A stretch of DNA of 52,670 bases, taken from assembly GCA_036495685.1 (NCBI GenBank), contig DASXMJ010000076.1, forward strand, positions 1 through 52,670. Direction: 5' to 3'. The notes beneath the pieces are model-generated. The model made no database searches. It saw only the letters and a list, made by a program, of their open reading frames with translations, and was not told the DNA's origin. The DNA is from Candidatus Binataceae bacterium (GTDB lineage: Bacteria; Desulfobacterota; Binatia; Binatales; Binataceae). Position numbers and translations under genes: made by a program. Positions 34,580-43,091 of this stretch are shown in pieces (position 1 is the first letter of the stretch; the number at the start of each line of letters is the position of its first letter).

Positions 34580-36682
34580 GTGAAAAAGCTGTCTCTGTCG
34601 TGGGCGGCGCTGTCGCTCATACCGCCGCTCGTGATCCTGTCGTTTTTCGTGTTCGGTTCGGTTCTTCATTCGTATCGGCGGACCAGTTTCGCTGCGAGTT
34701 CAACGCCGACGGCTGGCCCCACCAGCGCCAACGTCCAGGTCGGATTTGTCACCACGATAAGCGGAGAACCGCCTTCAGGCCTGCAAAACGTCTTCCTTAA
34801 TGTGAGTGCGGTGCGGCTTAATCCCATGCCCCACCCGGGCGCCAAGAATCAGGGTATCCCGATCGACAGTGATCTCAATTGGCGCGCGATTCCGGTGCCG
34901 GCGGGCGTAGGAATCGGGATCAATGGCAAGCCGGGCGATCTCCAAATCGATATGATTGCCGGCCAGGGGAGGTTCCAGACTTTCAACACCTCTCGCATCC
35001 GCCCCGACCGATACTCCTCAGTCGAGGTCGTTCTCGATACAAGCGTCCCCGGGACTATCGTTCCGATATGTTCGTCGGGCGGCGGCGCGATCGAAGGATG
35101 CGTGGCGTATCCTATGGTACTGCAGAATCCGAGTCTCTCAATCTCGTTCGTCTCGCCGAGCCAGATCGCTACCGCCCAGAATACCCTCACTCAGCTGCCC
35201 CTGCAGTTGAATCTGCAGATCATCGCCAAGCCCACCGTCCCCAACGGGTCGTACGTCGTGGCGGTAACCACCGCTCCACCCCCCGGGAGCGCCTCGCAGT
35301 TTCTCGCGCAGGTGTCAGGCAATGTTGGCCCGGCCGCCAGCAATGCCACGGTCAAGAACACCATCCGTCACCTGCAGGTCTCCGCCGAACTGGCGGGCAC
35401 CAATACCATCGTGGGAACCTCGGTCGTCAATCTCAACGGGCAGTACTCGCTATTCCTGCCCGCCGCAGCGGATCTGGGTACCTTGTATGATTTCTTCGTT
35501 TCGGGCGGGCAGGCGACCTACGAAGCAGCCCGCGGCGTCCCCAGCTCCACCGGCGGGCTGGTCTTTCCCGGTCACTCCTATACGTTGAATTTCAACAATG
35601 CTATCGGCAATCAGAATGTCGGGACCATCGGGGGACAAATAACCGACATCTGCACCAAAAAACCAATTTCGGGCGCGACGCTGGAGATTCTGCAGGCGCC
35701 CGACGGATCGTCCGCAGACTGCGCAACCTCTCCGTCACAGTGCGTGAGCGTCGGATTCGCGAACTCCGACAACGGCGGAAGGTATCCGCTGCCCGGCACT
35801 TTCCAGTCGCCGAACTACTTCAACAACGTTCCGATCGGCGCGCCCACCAACTATACCGTGCAGATTAGCGCGTCCGGCTATGACAGCACGATCGTGCAAG
35901 CGCAGGCCTCGGGAGGAACTTCGGGAACCAACAACGGGGTCTGTGACGACAGCAACGTAGACGCACCCTCATGCGATTTTGCCCTGACAACTTCCTACAT
36001 AGCGGGCACCGTTGCGCTGACCGGAGCTCCGCCTCCGTCCGACAGCACCGACGTGCAGGTGCTTGCAGAGCAGGCGGGCACTAACAATCTGGTCGCTGCT
36101 TTGGGGGTACCGCTCTTGTTCCAGACCGGCCAGAGCACGATGAATTTTTCGCTGAACGTGCCATCAAAGATTTCCAGCTTCGACCTGTTCGCGATAGCTG
36201 CGGATCTCTACTTGGGCGAACCCGCCCCCTATCCCGGGCATACCATCATCACCCAGTCCGCCGTGCCGGCGGCTCCTACCGCGTGCGCGACCTCGACGGT
36301 CGCGCCATTTTCGGAGGCAATGGACTGCACCGGTCACGGCAGCATCGCGGGTACCGCGGCTAACCCCGACAGCGGCACCACGGTGGAACTCTCGAAAGGC
36401 GGCGTCCAGTTGATGCAGGCTGCAGTCGGCCCCGCCACCCCTGCGCCCTCGGTAGGCAATACCTATTCGTTGTGTGCGCCGCCCGATCCCAACTACTTCC
36501 TGCAACGCCTGGAGCAAGGATCACCAATCGGCACAATGGCGCCAGTCGGGGTAATGCCGACTCCCATACCGACCGCGGCGATTCCCACGGCGACCAACTC
36601 GCCGTGTCCGACCACCTGCTTCAACGTCGGCAACGCAACCTGCCCGGGTCTGTGTGGCACGACAATCCAGCCGTCACTCTAA
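34580..36682 (+). CDS. large exported protein, DUF4382-like start and carboxypeptidase-regulatory-like repeats
   Basis: The ~700-residue protein opens with a basic/hydrophobic export signal or anchor (LSLIPPLVILSFFVFGSVL). Residues ~50-220 (VGFVTTISGEPPSGLQNVFL, then VLDTSVPGTIVPICSSGGGA) look like DUF4382. Later parts hold beta-sandwich-like repeats with IGGQITDICTKKPISGATLE, a carboxypeptidase-regulatory-like/Cna-B-type opening, and IAGTVALTGAPPPSDSTDVQ. Paired cysteines in the second half suggest disulfides outside the cytoplasm. GTG at 34580 is the most likely start; a TTG seven codons upstream is possible and no strong ribosome site is seen. It is divergent from the VWA-FHA gene by about 120 bp and directly followed by a lipoprotein gene. 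Function unknown. Confidence 0.7.
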   Translation: MKKLSLSWAALSLIPPLVILSFFVFGSVLHSYRRTSFAASSTPTAGPTSANVQVGFVTTISGEPPSGLQNVFLNVSAVRLNPMPHPGAKNQGIPIDSDLNWRAIPVPAGVGIGINGKPGDLQIDMIAGQGRFQTFNTSRIRPDRYSSVEVVLDTSVPGTIVPICSSGGGAIEGCVAYPMVLQNPSLSISFVSPSQIATAQNTLTQLPLQLNLQIIAKPTVPNGSYVVAVTTAPPPGSASQFLAQVSGNVGPAASNATVKNTIRHLQVSAELAGTNTIVGTSVVNLNGQYSLFLPAAADLGTLYDFFVSGGQATYEAARGVPSSTGGLVFPGHSYTLNFNNAIGNQNVGTIGGQITDICTKKPISGATLEILQAPDGSSADCATSPSQCVSVGFANSDNGGRYPLPGTFQSPNYFNNVPIGAPTNYTVQISASGYDSTIVQAQASGGTSGTNNGVCDDSNVDAPSCDFALTTSYIAGTVALTGAPPPSDSTDVQVLAEQAGTNNLVAALGVPLLFQTGQSTMNFSLNVPSKISSFDLFAIAADLYLGEPAPYPGHTIITQSAVPAAPTACATSTVAPFSEAMDCTGHGSIAGTAANPDSGTTVELSKGGVQLMQAAVGPATPAPSVGNTYSLCAPPDPNYFLQRLEQGSPIGTMAPVGVMPTPIPTAAIPTATNSPCPTTCFNVGNATCPGLCGTTIQPSL

Positions 36683-36684
36683 AG

Positions 36685-37398
36685 ATGGGCCACACGATCA
36701 TGCGAATTCTCGATTCAGTGGGTAAAACGATTTCGCGCACCATGCTTCGGTCGCTGGCGGCAGTGCTGTGCATGGCCGCGGCGGCCTGCAATAACAGCCT
36801 GGGCGGCTTCGGGGGATTTGTGGGCAACACTCCCCCGGTTCCTCCCTCCACGGGTTTCAAGGTACTCGGCAACGTCGGTACTCAATTCACGCTGACTATC
36901 TCCAACGCAAACTCATCGTGGATCGTGCCGGGCGTGATTCCGCTCAACGTGTGGATCGTAAACAACGCGACCCCGGTGCGGATGATCGCGACCAAACTTG
37001 CCAACGACAACAGCTTGATGAGCCTCGAGATCGATAACGGCGGCGTCATCCTCAGCCTGCAGTCCACGACCGCTCCATATGGTGTGGTTTCGGTGCAAAC
37101 CGGTGGCATCCTCACCACGCTGGCACCCCAGGCGGTTCCCGATCTGCGGATCTACGTCAACGGCCCACTCGGACAGCGCTTTCAGGCGCTGGTGGAAGAC
37201 AGGACGATCGGCTTCGTAACCAACACGCGCGCCCCCGCGGTGTTTCTGTTCGATGGGCCCAACGGCACCGTGGACGGACAGTTTCAACAGACCCAGAACT
37301 TCGGTGTCTTTTCCATCGCGATGACTAGTGGGGTCGGGGGCAGTGCCGTAATAGCGACCGCCAGCGGAGGTCCCTTCGTCGTTATTAAACAGCCCTAG
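36685..37398 (+). CDS. lipoprotein of unknown function
   Basis: This 237-residue protein has an N-terminal hydrophobic stretch ending in AAVLCMAAAACNN; the C35 after AAA fits a lipobox, so the mature protein is probably lipid-anchored in the envelope. The mature part is beta-rich: TQFTLTISNANSSWIVPGVI, DNGGVILSLQSTTAPYGVVS and DLRIYVNGPLGQRFQALV. No family is recognised. The ATG at 36685 is two bases after the TAA of the preceding gene, so translational coupling with the 700-residue exported protein is likely; another ATG five codons further is also possible. The two almost surely act together. Confidence 0.7.
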   Translation: MGHTIMRILDSVGKTISRTMLRSLAAVLCMAAAACNNSLGGFGGFVGNTPPVPPSTGFKVLGNVGTQFTLTISNANSSWIVPGVIPLNVWIVNNATPVRMIATKLANDNSLMSLEIDNGGVILSLQSTTAPYGVVSVQTGGILTTLAPQAVPDLRIYVNGPLGQRFQALVEDRTIGFVTNTRAPAVFLFDGPNGTVDGQFQQTQNFGVFSIAMTSGVGGSAVIATASGGPFVVIKQP

Positions 37399-37551
37399 GC
37401 GCTTTCGCACCGCGCCCCCGGCCGCACTGACCGGCCGTCCAGCGTGGTCGATTGACAGCCTTCGCCGTTCAGCATACTTAGCCGGACGGGACCACTTGAA
37501 CGGATGGTTTGTTTCCTCGAACCCGAGTTTGCCCTGGTCTCCTGACAGAAA

Positions 37552-38757
37552 ATGAGTTCGCAGTTTTTCCGCCGGGCCGTGTTGGTGCTGGCTGTTGCCG
37601 TGATCGTAGCGGGAATCGTACCTGCGCTGCACTTCTACCGGAACGTCGTCTCCCACGTTTCCACCGATGATGCCTATGTCGATGGGACCGTGGCGCTGGT
37701 TTCGTCGCGCGTCTCGGGGACCGTGATCGACGTTTATGTGGAGGACAACTGGACCGTCAAACAGGGCCAGCTCCTGCTCAATCTCGACCCGCGCGATTCC
37801 CAGGTCCGCGTCGCCCAAGCGGAAGCTCAACTCGAACGCGCTCGACAATCAGTGGACGAAATGTACTCCGGAGTCGATGCGGCGTCGGCGGGCGTTCACC
37901 TGGCTGACAGCCAACTCACTATGGCACAAGTCGATTACGACCGCGCCAAAACCCTCAAGGACCAGGGAGTCGCATCGCTCGAGTCTTACGATCAGGCGGA
38001 GACGGCTCTCAAGGTCGCGGATGCGAATAAAGCCCTCGCCGCCCATCAGCTCGAGCAAGCGCGTGCCGCTTTGGGTCAGGAGGTCGGCAAGGATCACTCG
38101 CGCTACAATCGGCCGATAGTCCAGCAGGCCGAGGCAGCCCTCGCCGCGGCCAAGCTTGATCTCACCTACACACAGATAGTCGCACCGTTCGATGGGATCG
38201 TAACCCACAAGACCGCGCACGTGGGACATCGTGTGCAGGTGGGCGAGCCGCTGCTGGCAATTGTGCCGGTAAAGCATCTCTACGTGACCGCCAACTTCAA
38301 GGAGACGCAACTGACAAACGTGCGCGTGGGTCAGAAAGCCGAAATCGAAGCCGACATCTATCCCGGCTACACCTATCAGGGCCACGTCGATTCGATCAGC
38401 ATGGGCACGGGAGCGGCCTTCTCCCTGCTGCCCCCGGAAAACGCCACCGGAAACTGGGTCAAGGTGGTGCAGCGCGTGCCGGTCAAGGTAGTGTTCGACC
38501 AGGCCATTCCCGAAGACAAACCCCTGCGTCTGGGTCTCTCGGTGGAAGTGGCCATCAACGTCTCCAACACCCGGGGACCCCTCCTGTCCTCTCTCGTGCA
38601 GAGGACCTTTGAACACGGCGGCATCGTTACACCCAACGAGAGCCTCAAAGAAGCGCCGATTCCGGAACTGGAGCAACCTTCGACAAGTCCGGAAACCGTA
38701 CCGTCGCAGCACGGCCAATTCCTCCCGCAAGCGACCCCGCCGCCCGGACAACACTGA
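37552..38757 (+). CDS. HlyD/EmrA-family membrane fusion protein
   Basis: This 401-residue periplasmic adaptor has one N-terminal membrane helix (about 8-28), then STDDAYVDGTVALVSSRVSG, the first half of a lipoyl-like domain, a coiled-coil hairpin (about 85-190), APFDGIVTHKTAHVGHRVQVG as the second lipoyl half, and a beta-barrel with VTANFKETQLTNVRVGQKAE. These are EmrA/HlyD_D23 features, for joining an inner-membrane MFS pump such as EmrB to an outer-membrane channel. Neither pump nor TolC-like channel is encoded next to it; an APH-fold gene follows. A loose sigma70-like pair (TTGACA at 37452, CATACT at 37473, spacing only 15) lies upstream. Confidence 0.9.
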   Translation: MSSQFFRRAVLVLAVAVIVAGIVPALHFYRNVVSHVSTDDAYVDGTVALVSSRVSGTVIDVYVEDNWTVKQGQLLLNLDPRDSQVRVAQAEAQLERARQSVDEMYSGVDAASAGVHLADSQLTMAQVDYDRAKTLKDQGVASLESYDQAETALKVADANKALAAHQLEQARAALGQEVGKDHSRYNRPIVQQAEAALAAAKLDLTYTQIVAPFDGIVTHKTAHVGHRVQVGEPLLAIVPVKHLYVTANFKETQLTNVRVGQKAEIEADIYPGYTYQGHVDSISMGTGAAFSLLPPENATGNWVKVVQRVPVKVVFDQAIPEDKPLRLGLSVEVAINVSNTRGPLLSSLVQRTFEHGGIVTPNESLKEAPIPELEQPSTSPETVPSQHGQFLPQATPPPGQH

Positions 38758-38812
38758 TAGTGCTCGCCCTCCCGAGCGGTAATGACACCGATGTCAGTCT
38801 CGTTGCGCCAGG

Positions 38813-39937
38813 ATGTCGCTCTATATTACCTTTTCGAACATCGCATCCGCACCAAACGTCATGCTGGAAACCGAAACTGCTCATCGCCTGAACCGCTACC
38901 TCGACGCGCCCATCGGAGGTCTGCGAATACTCGCGAGCGGGTGGGAGACGACGGTCTTCGAGTTTGAGCTGGAGAGTTGCTCGGCTCGTTTCCCCGAATT
39001 GCCACCCCAGCGCCCACTGGTGTTGCGCTTCTACCAAGGCATTCTGGCCGACGACAAAGGCTCGCGCGAATCCCGGGTCATCGAGCGGCTTTACTCGGTG
39101 CGCTACCTAGTGCCGCGTCCGTATATCTATGAGGCTGCACACGAGGCACTCGGCGCGCCCTTTCTGATCATGGAGAAAATTTGGGGCGGGCCGCTGTTTT
39201 CCGCAACCAGCTTCGCGCATGCGGTCAAGACCTTTTCGCTGGGGTTCTTCGGCTTTGTAAGAGCGCAGGTGAAACTTCACCGAATCAATCCCCGACTCTA
39301 CGAGGTTCGGGATATTCCTCGTTCGCTGCAGGCCTCAGCCACTCCCCCGGGAACCTCGCTTCTCGATCGCGCGCTTGCAGTAATTACAGAACGGGTGGAG
39401 AAGGGACCTTTGCCCGGGCTCAAGGACGCGCTTCGCCGCCTGGCCGGGCGCGCGGGAGTATATCGTGTCGCGGACCCTTCCATCGTTCACATGGACTATC
39501 ATCCGCTGAACGTCCTGGTGGACGGCGTACACGTCAAAGGCGTGATCGATTGGGTGAACACCGATGTCGGCGACCGCCATCTGGACGCGGCGATGACCGC
39601 GGCCATCCTCTCCTCTTCCGCCTTCGAACACCCCCGGTGGATGCGCGACAACTTGATCGGCAATTCGCTCCGTTCCACGTTCGCGTCCACCTACGTTCCG
39701 CTCTACCACGCGATGGCGCGGCTTGATTTCGAGCGGTTCCGGTACTGCCAGGCCGTCGCCGCGCTGCTGCGACTCTCGATGCTCGGGATGATGAAGACGC
39801 GAGGGCCGGAAACGGTCGGATTCCGCTCAGAAGCGATCGGCGAGGTGACCCCGGCCGTGGTCCGACTCCTCACGCGCTATGCGGAGCGAAAGACCGGCGC
39901 CAGCGTCCGTCTCGACCTTGCTCCGGTTCCAGCGTAA
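38813..39937 (+). CDS. APH-family phosphotransferase
   Basis: The 374-residue protein has the aminoglycoside phosphotransferase/protein kinase-like fold. The catalytic loop HMDYHPLNVLVD (near residue 226) gives the H-x-D-x4-N motif, and GVIDWVNTDVGDRHLDAAM has the metal-binding aspartate. LVLRFYQGI supplies the Lys-equivalent region (an Arg here) and APFLIMEKIWGG the hinge. The family covers antibiotic, choline, homoserine, methylthioribose and sugar kinases; the substrate cannot be read from sequence. Downstream location from an efflux adaptor might hint at drug modification, but the gap and lack of a pump make that weak. The gene converges with acnA. Confidence 0.83.
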   Translation: MSLYITFSNIASAPNVMLETETAHRLNRYLDAPIGGLRILASGWETTVFEFELESCSARFPELPPQRPLVLRFYQGILADDKGSRESRVIERLYSVRYLVPRPYIYEAAHEALGAPFLIMEKIWGGPLFSATSFAHAVKTFSLGFFGFVRAQVKLHRINPRLYEVRDIPRSLQASATPPGTSLLDRALAVITERVEKGPLPGLKDALRRLAGRAGVYRVADPSIVHMDYHPLNVLVDGVHVKGVIDWVNTDVGDRHLDAAMTAAILSSSAFEHPRWMRDNLIGNSLRSTFASTYVPLYHAMARLDFERFRYCQAVAALLRLSMLGMMKTRGPETVGFRSEAIGEVTPAVVRLLTRYAERKTGASVRLDLAPVPA

Positions 39938-40031
39938 CTGGGAGGCCCGCTCGGTCCCCCTTACCGTCTTGGAGGGATCAAGGTTTTAGCAGTCTGCGGT
40001 GGACGCAACTCAAGTCCCACGAGGTTGTGGA

Positions 40032-42788
40032 CTAAGCGCGCGCCAGTTCCCGCAGCACAAACGGCAAAATTCCCCCGTGGCGGATGTACTCAACTTCTTC
40101 GGGCGTATCGACCCGCGCGACAACCTCAAACTGTTTGGCCTGGCCGCGTTCCTCAGCTCGCACCGTGAGCCGTTGGTGGCGCTTGAGCCCGGCCCCCAAT
40201 CCACTGATTGAATAAACCTCGCGGCCGGTAAGCCCCAGCGTCTTACGACTTTGACCCGGCAGGAACTCCAGCGCCAGCACGCCCATCCCGACGAGGTTGC
40301 TTCGATGGATTCGTTCGAAGCTCTCCGCGATCACCGCCCGCACACCGAGCAGCAGCGGTCCTTTCGCGGCCCAATCGCGCGACGATCCCGAGCCGTACTC
40401 CTTGCCCGCAATCACGACCAGCGGAACCCCGTCCTTTCGATATTGCTCGGATGCTTCGAAGATCGTGGTCTGCCTTCCCTCCGGCAGGTGGACCGTGAAT
40501 CCACCCTCGACACCGGGGACCATCTCGTTGCGTAACCGGATGTTCGCGAAAGTCCCCCGTACCATGACTTCGTGATTGCCGCGGCGCGCACCGTATGAAT
40601 TGAAATCGGTGGGCTTGATCCCGCGCGCGATCAAGTACTTGCCTGCCGGCGCGTCTGCGCCGATCGATCCCGCGGGTGAGATGTGGTCGGTGGTGACGCT
40701 GTCGCCGAGCACGGCGAGCGCGAAGGCCCCGGAGATGTCAGAGAACTTGCCGGGCTCGCGCCCGATTCCGTCAAAAAACGGGGGCGCCTTAACGTACTCC
40801 GATTTTTCGTCCCAACTGAAAAGTTCCCCCTTGGGCACCGCGAGCGTACGCCATCGCTCGTCGCCATCAAATACCTGAGCGTACTCCGAACGGAACATCT
40901 CGGTGGTAACCGACTTGGCCACAAGCTCGGCGACTTCGTCGGAGGACGGCCATATATCCCGCAGATACACGGGCTCGCCGTCGCGCCCCGGGCCCAGTGG
41001 CTGGCTCTCGACATCGAGATTCATCGTGCCCGCCAGTGCGTATGCTACTACCAGCGGCGGTGAGGCGAGGTAGTTGAACCGTACCACGGGGTTGATCCGA
41101 CCTTCGAAATTGCGATTACCGCTTAAGATTGCGCACGCGACCAGGTTCCCCCGCTTGACCGCGGCCGCAAGACCCTCATCGATTGGACCGCTGTTTCCGA
41201 TACAGGTGGTACATCCGTAGCCGACCAGGTTGAACTTGAGCTTCTCTAGATCTTCTAGGAGCCCCGCACTCCTGAGGTATCGCGTCACCACTCGTGAGCC
41301 GGGTGCCAGACTTGTCTTGACCCACGGCTTCACGGTCAGTCCACGCGCTACCGCTTTCTTTGCTAACAAACCCGCACCGATGAGCACGGAGGGGTTGGAC
41401 GTATTGGTGCAGCTGGTGATGGCGGCGATCAAGATCGAGCCGTGACCGAGCTCGAACTTTCCGTCCGGATGATCGACATCCACCACCCGCGTGAGGCTGC
41501 TTAAGTCGGCCGACACCTGCTGGTGGGGAGCCTCGGCAGCGTTCCCGCTTTCTTCTATCCAGGTTTCGATGCGTTTCGGATCGATGCCCTCATGGTCTGT
41601 TACTTCCTTGGCCAACTCGCGCCGGAAACTGCTTCGCGATCCGCGCAACGGGACTCGATCCTGCGGACGGCGCGGTCCGGCAAGGCTGGCCTCGACCGCG
41701 CCGAGGTCGAGGTCGAGCACGTCGGAAAACTGCGGTTCGTGCCCCTGGGCGGAGTGAAACAGCCCCTGTTCCTTGCAGTACGCCTCGATCAGACGGACCT
41801 GTTCCGGCGCGCGACCCGTCAATTTCAGATATTCAAGCGTTTTATGATCGACTGGAAAAAACCCGATGGTGGCGCCGTACTCGGGCGACATGTTTCCCAA
41901 CGTCGCGCGATCGGCGACCGAGAGCGAAGCAAGACCAGGCCCGAAATATTCGACGAACTTTCCAACCACGCCCTTCTTGCGAAGCATCTGGGTCGCAGTC
42001 AGAACCAGGTCGGTGGCGGTGGCGCCCGGCCGCAATTCTCCGTGGAGCCGAACTCCGAGTACTTCAGGAATCAGCATGGGGCTCGATCGTCCGAGCATCG
42101 CCGCCTCCGCCTCGATCCCGCCCACCCCCCATCCAACCACCCCAAGCCCGTTGATCATGGTGGTGTGGGAATCAGTCCCGATCACGGTATCGGGGTAGGC
42201 TTCATCGCCCGAGGTCATCACCACCGGCGCCAGGTATTCGAGATTCACCTGGTGTACGATTCCGGTGTCGGGCGGCACCACGCGAAAATTATCGAAGGCG
42301 CCCTGCCCCCAGCGCAGGAAAAGATAGCGTTCCTGGTTGCGCTCGAACTCGAACCGCGCATTGGTCGCGAAGGCTTGGGAAGTGCCGAAAGCGTCGACCT
42401 GAACCGAGTGGTCGATTACCAGGTCGACCGGCTTAAGGGGATTGATTTTCTTGGGCGAGCCTCCCAGTCGCGCTATCGCATCGCGCATCACCGCCAGGTC
42501 GGCGACCACCGGCACTCCCGTCAAGTCCTGCAACAGGACCCGCGCCGGCATGAACGAAATCTCGCGGTTCGAGGGCTTTCCGTCCCATTTGGCCAGCGCT
42601 TCTACCTGTTCCGGTGTAACCACCACCCCGTCTTCGCGCCGAATAAGATTTTCGATCAGTACCTTGATCGACACCGGCAGACGATCGAGCGCGAAACCAC
42701 GCTTCTCGAGCGCGTCGAGCCGACAGATGGCGTAGTTCCGCTCGCCGGCTTGCAGGCTGCCGTGCGCACCACAGGTATTGTTGGCCAT
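40032..42788 (-). CDS. acnA: aconitate hydratase A
   Basis: AcnA isomerises citrate and isocitrate in the TCA cycle. The 918-residue protein has the monomeric AcnA/IRP-type layout, with domain 4 at the C-terminus. The 4Fe-4S ligands are the cysteine in AITSCTNTSNPSVLIGAG (about 457) and the pair in GYGCTTCIGNSGP (about 525-528). VIGTDSHTTMINGLGVVGWG and IAGKEYGSGSSRDWAAKGP with NLVGMGVLALEF are signature blocks. Length and motifs show an intact gene. It is transcribed alone: the upstream side is open for ~300 bp to lhr, and no TCA genes adjoin it. Confidence 0.97.
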   Translation of the reverse strand: MANNTCGAHGSLQAGERNYAICRLDALEKRGFALDRLPVSIKVLIENLIRREDGVVVTPEQVEALAKWDGKPSNREISFMPARVLLQDLTGVPVVADLAVMRDAIARLGGSPKKINPLKPVDLVIDHSVQVDAFGTSQAFATNARFEFERNQERYLFLRWGQGAFDNFRVVPPDTGIVHQVNLEYLAPVVMTSGDEAYPDTVIGTDSHTTMINGLGVVGWGVGGIEAEAAMLGRSSPMLIPEVLGVRLHGELRPGATATDLVLTATQMLRKKGVVGKFVEYFGPGLASLSVADRATLGNMSPEYGATIGFFPVDHKTLEYLKLTGRAPEQVRLIEAYCKEQGLFHSAQGHEPQFSDVLDLDLGAVEASLAGPRRPQDRVPLRGSRSSFRRELAKEVTDHEGIDPKRIETWIEESGNAAEAPHQQVSADLSSLTRVVDVDHPDGKFELGHGSILIAAITSCTNTSNPSVLIGAGLLAKKAVARGLTVKPWVKTSLAPGSRVVTRYLRSAGLLEDLEKLKFNLVGYGCTTCIGNSGPIDEGLAAAVKRGNLVACAILSGNRNFEGRINPVVRFNYLASPPLVVAYALAGTMNLDVESQPLGPGRDGEPVYLRDIWPSSDEVAELVAKSVTTEMFRSEYAQVFDGDERWRTLAVPKGELFSWDEKSEYVKAPPFFDGIGREPGKFSDISGAFALAVLGDSVTTDHISPAGSIGADAPAGKYLIARGIKPTDFNSYGARRGNHEVMVRGTFANIRLRNEMVPGVEGGFTVHLPEGRQTTIFEASEQYRKDGVPLVVIAGKEYGSGSSRDWAAKGPLLLGVRAVIAESFERIHRSNLVGMGVLALEFLPGQSRKTLGLTGREVYSISGLGAGLKRHQRLTVRAEERGQAKQFEVVARVDTPEEVEYIRHGGILPFVLRELARA

Positions 42789-43091
42789 GGGAAGAGCCTC
42801 GGATCCTTTTGAAGTGGGGGCGCGTTCCGATCACCGAGACGCGCGCCATACAATTCCACGCTCCGCGACCACAATAGCGCGCGGGTGGGTGCGAGCAAAC
42901 GCAAAGGGCCGGCACGAGCTCTAAGCGGATTCGACCCACCAGGTCCCGCCGCTCAAAAAGCAGCACCAAATGTCCGCGCATCCTATCCGCCTTCACCAGG
43001 CACGCGGAAAAATTGCAACCGCCCAGGTCAGTGACGCGTCCCGCCGACGCAAAATTTTTCGCAAAGAGGTCGCGACCAAGGCCCGAGGCGA

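Noticed and set aside
41523..42812. Plus-strand frame of 429 codons opposite acnA
   Set aside because: Antisense to acnA for its whole length; composition is the mirror of a coding strand and no motif is present.
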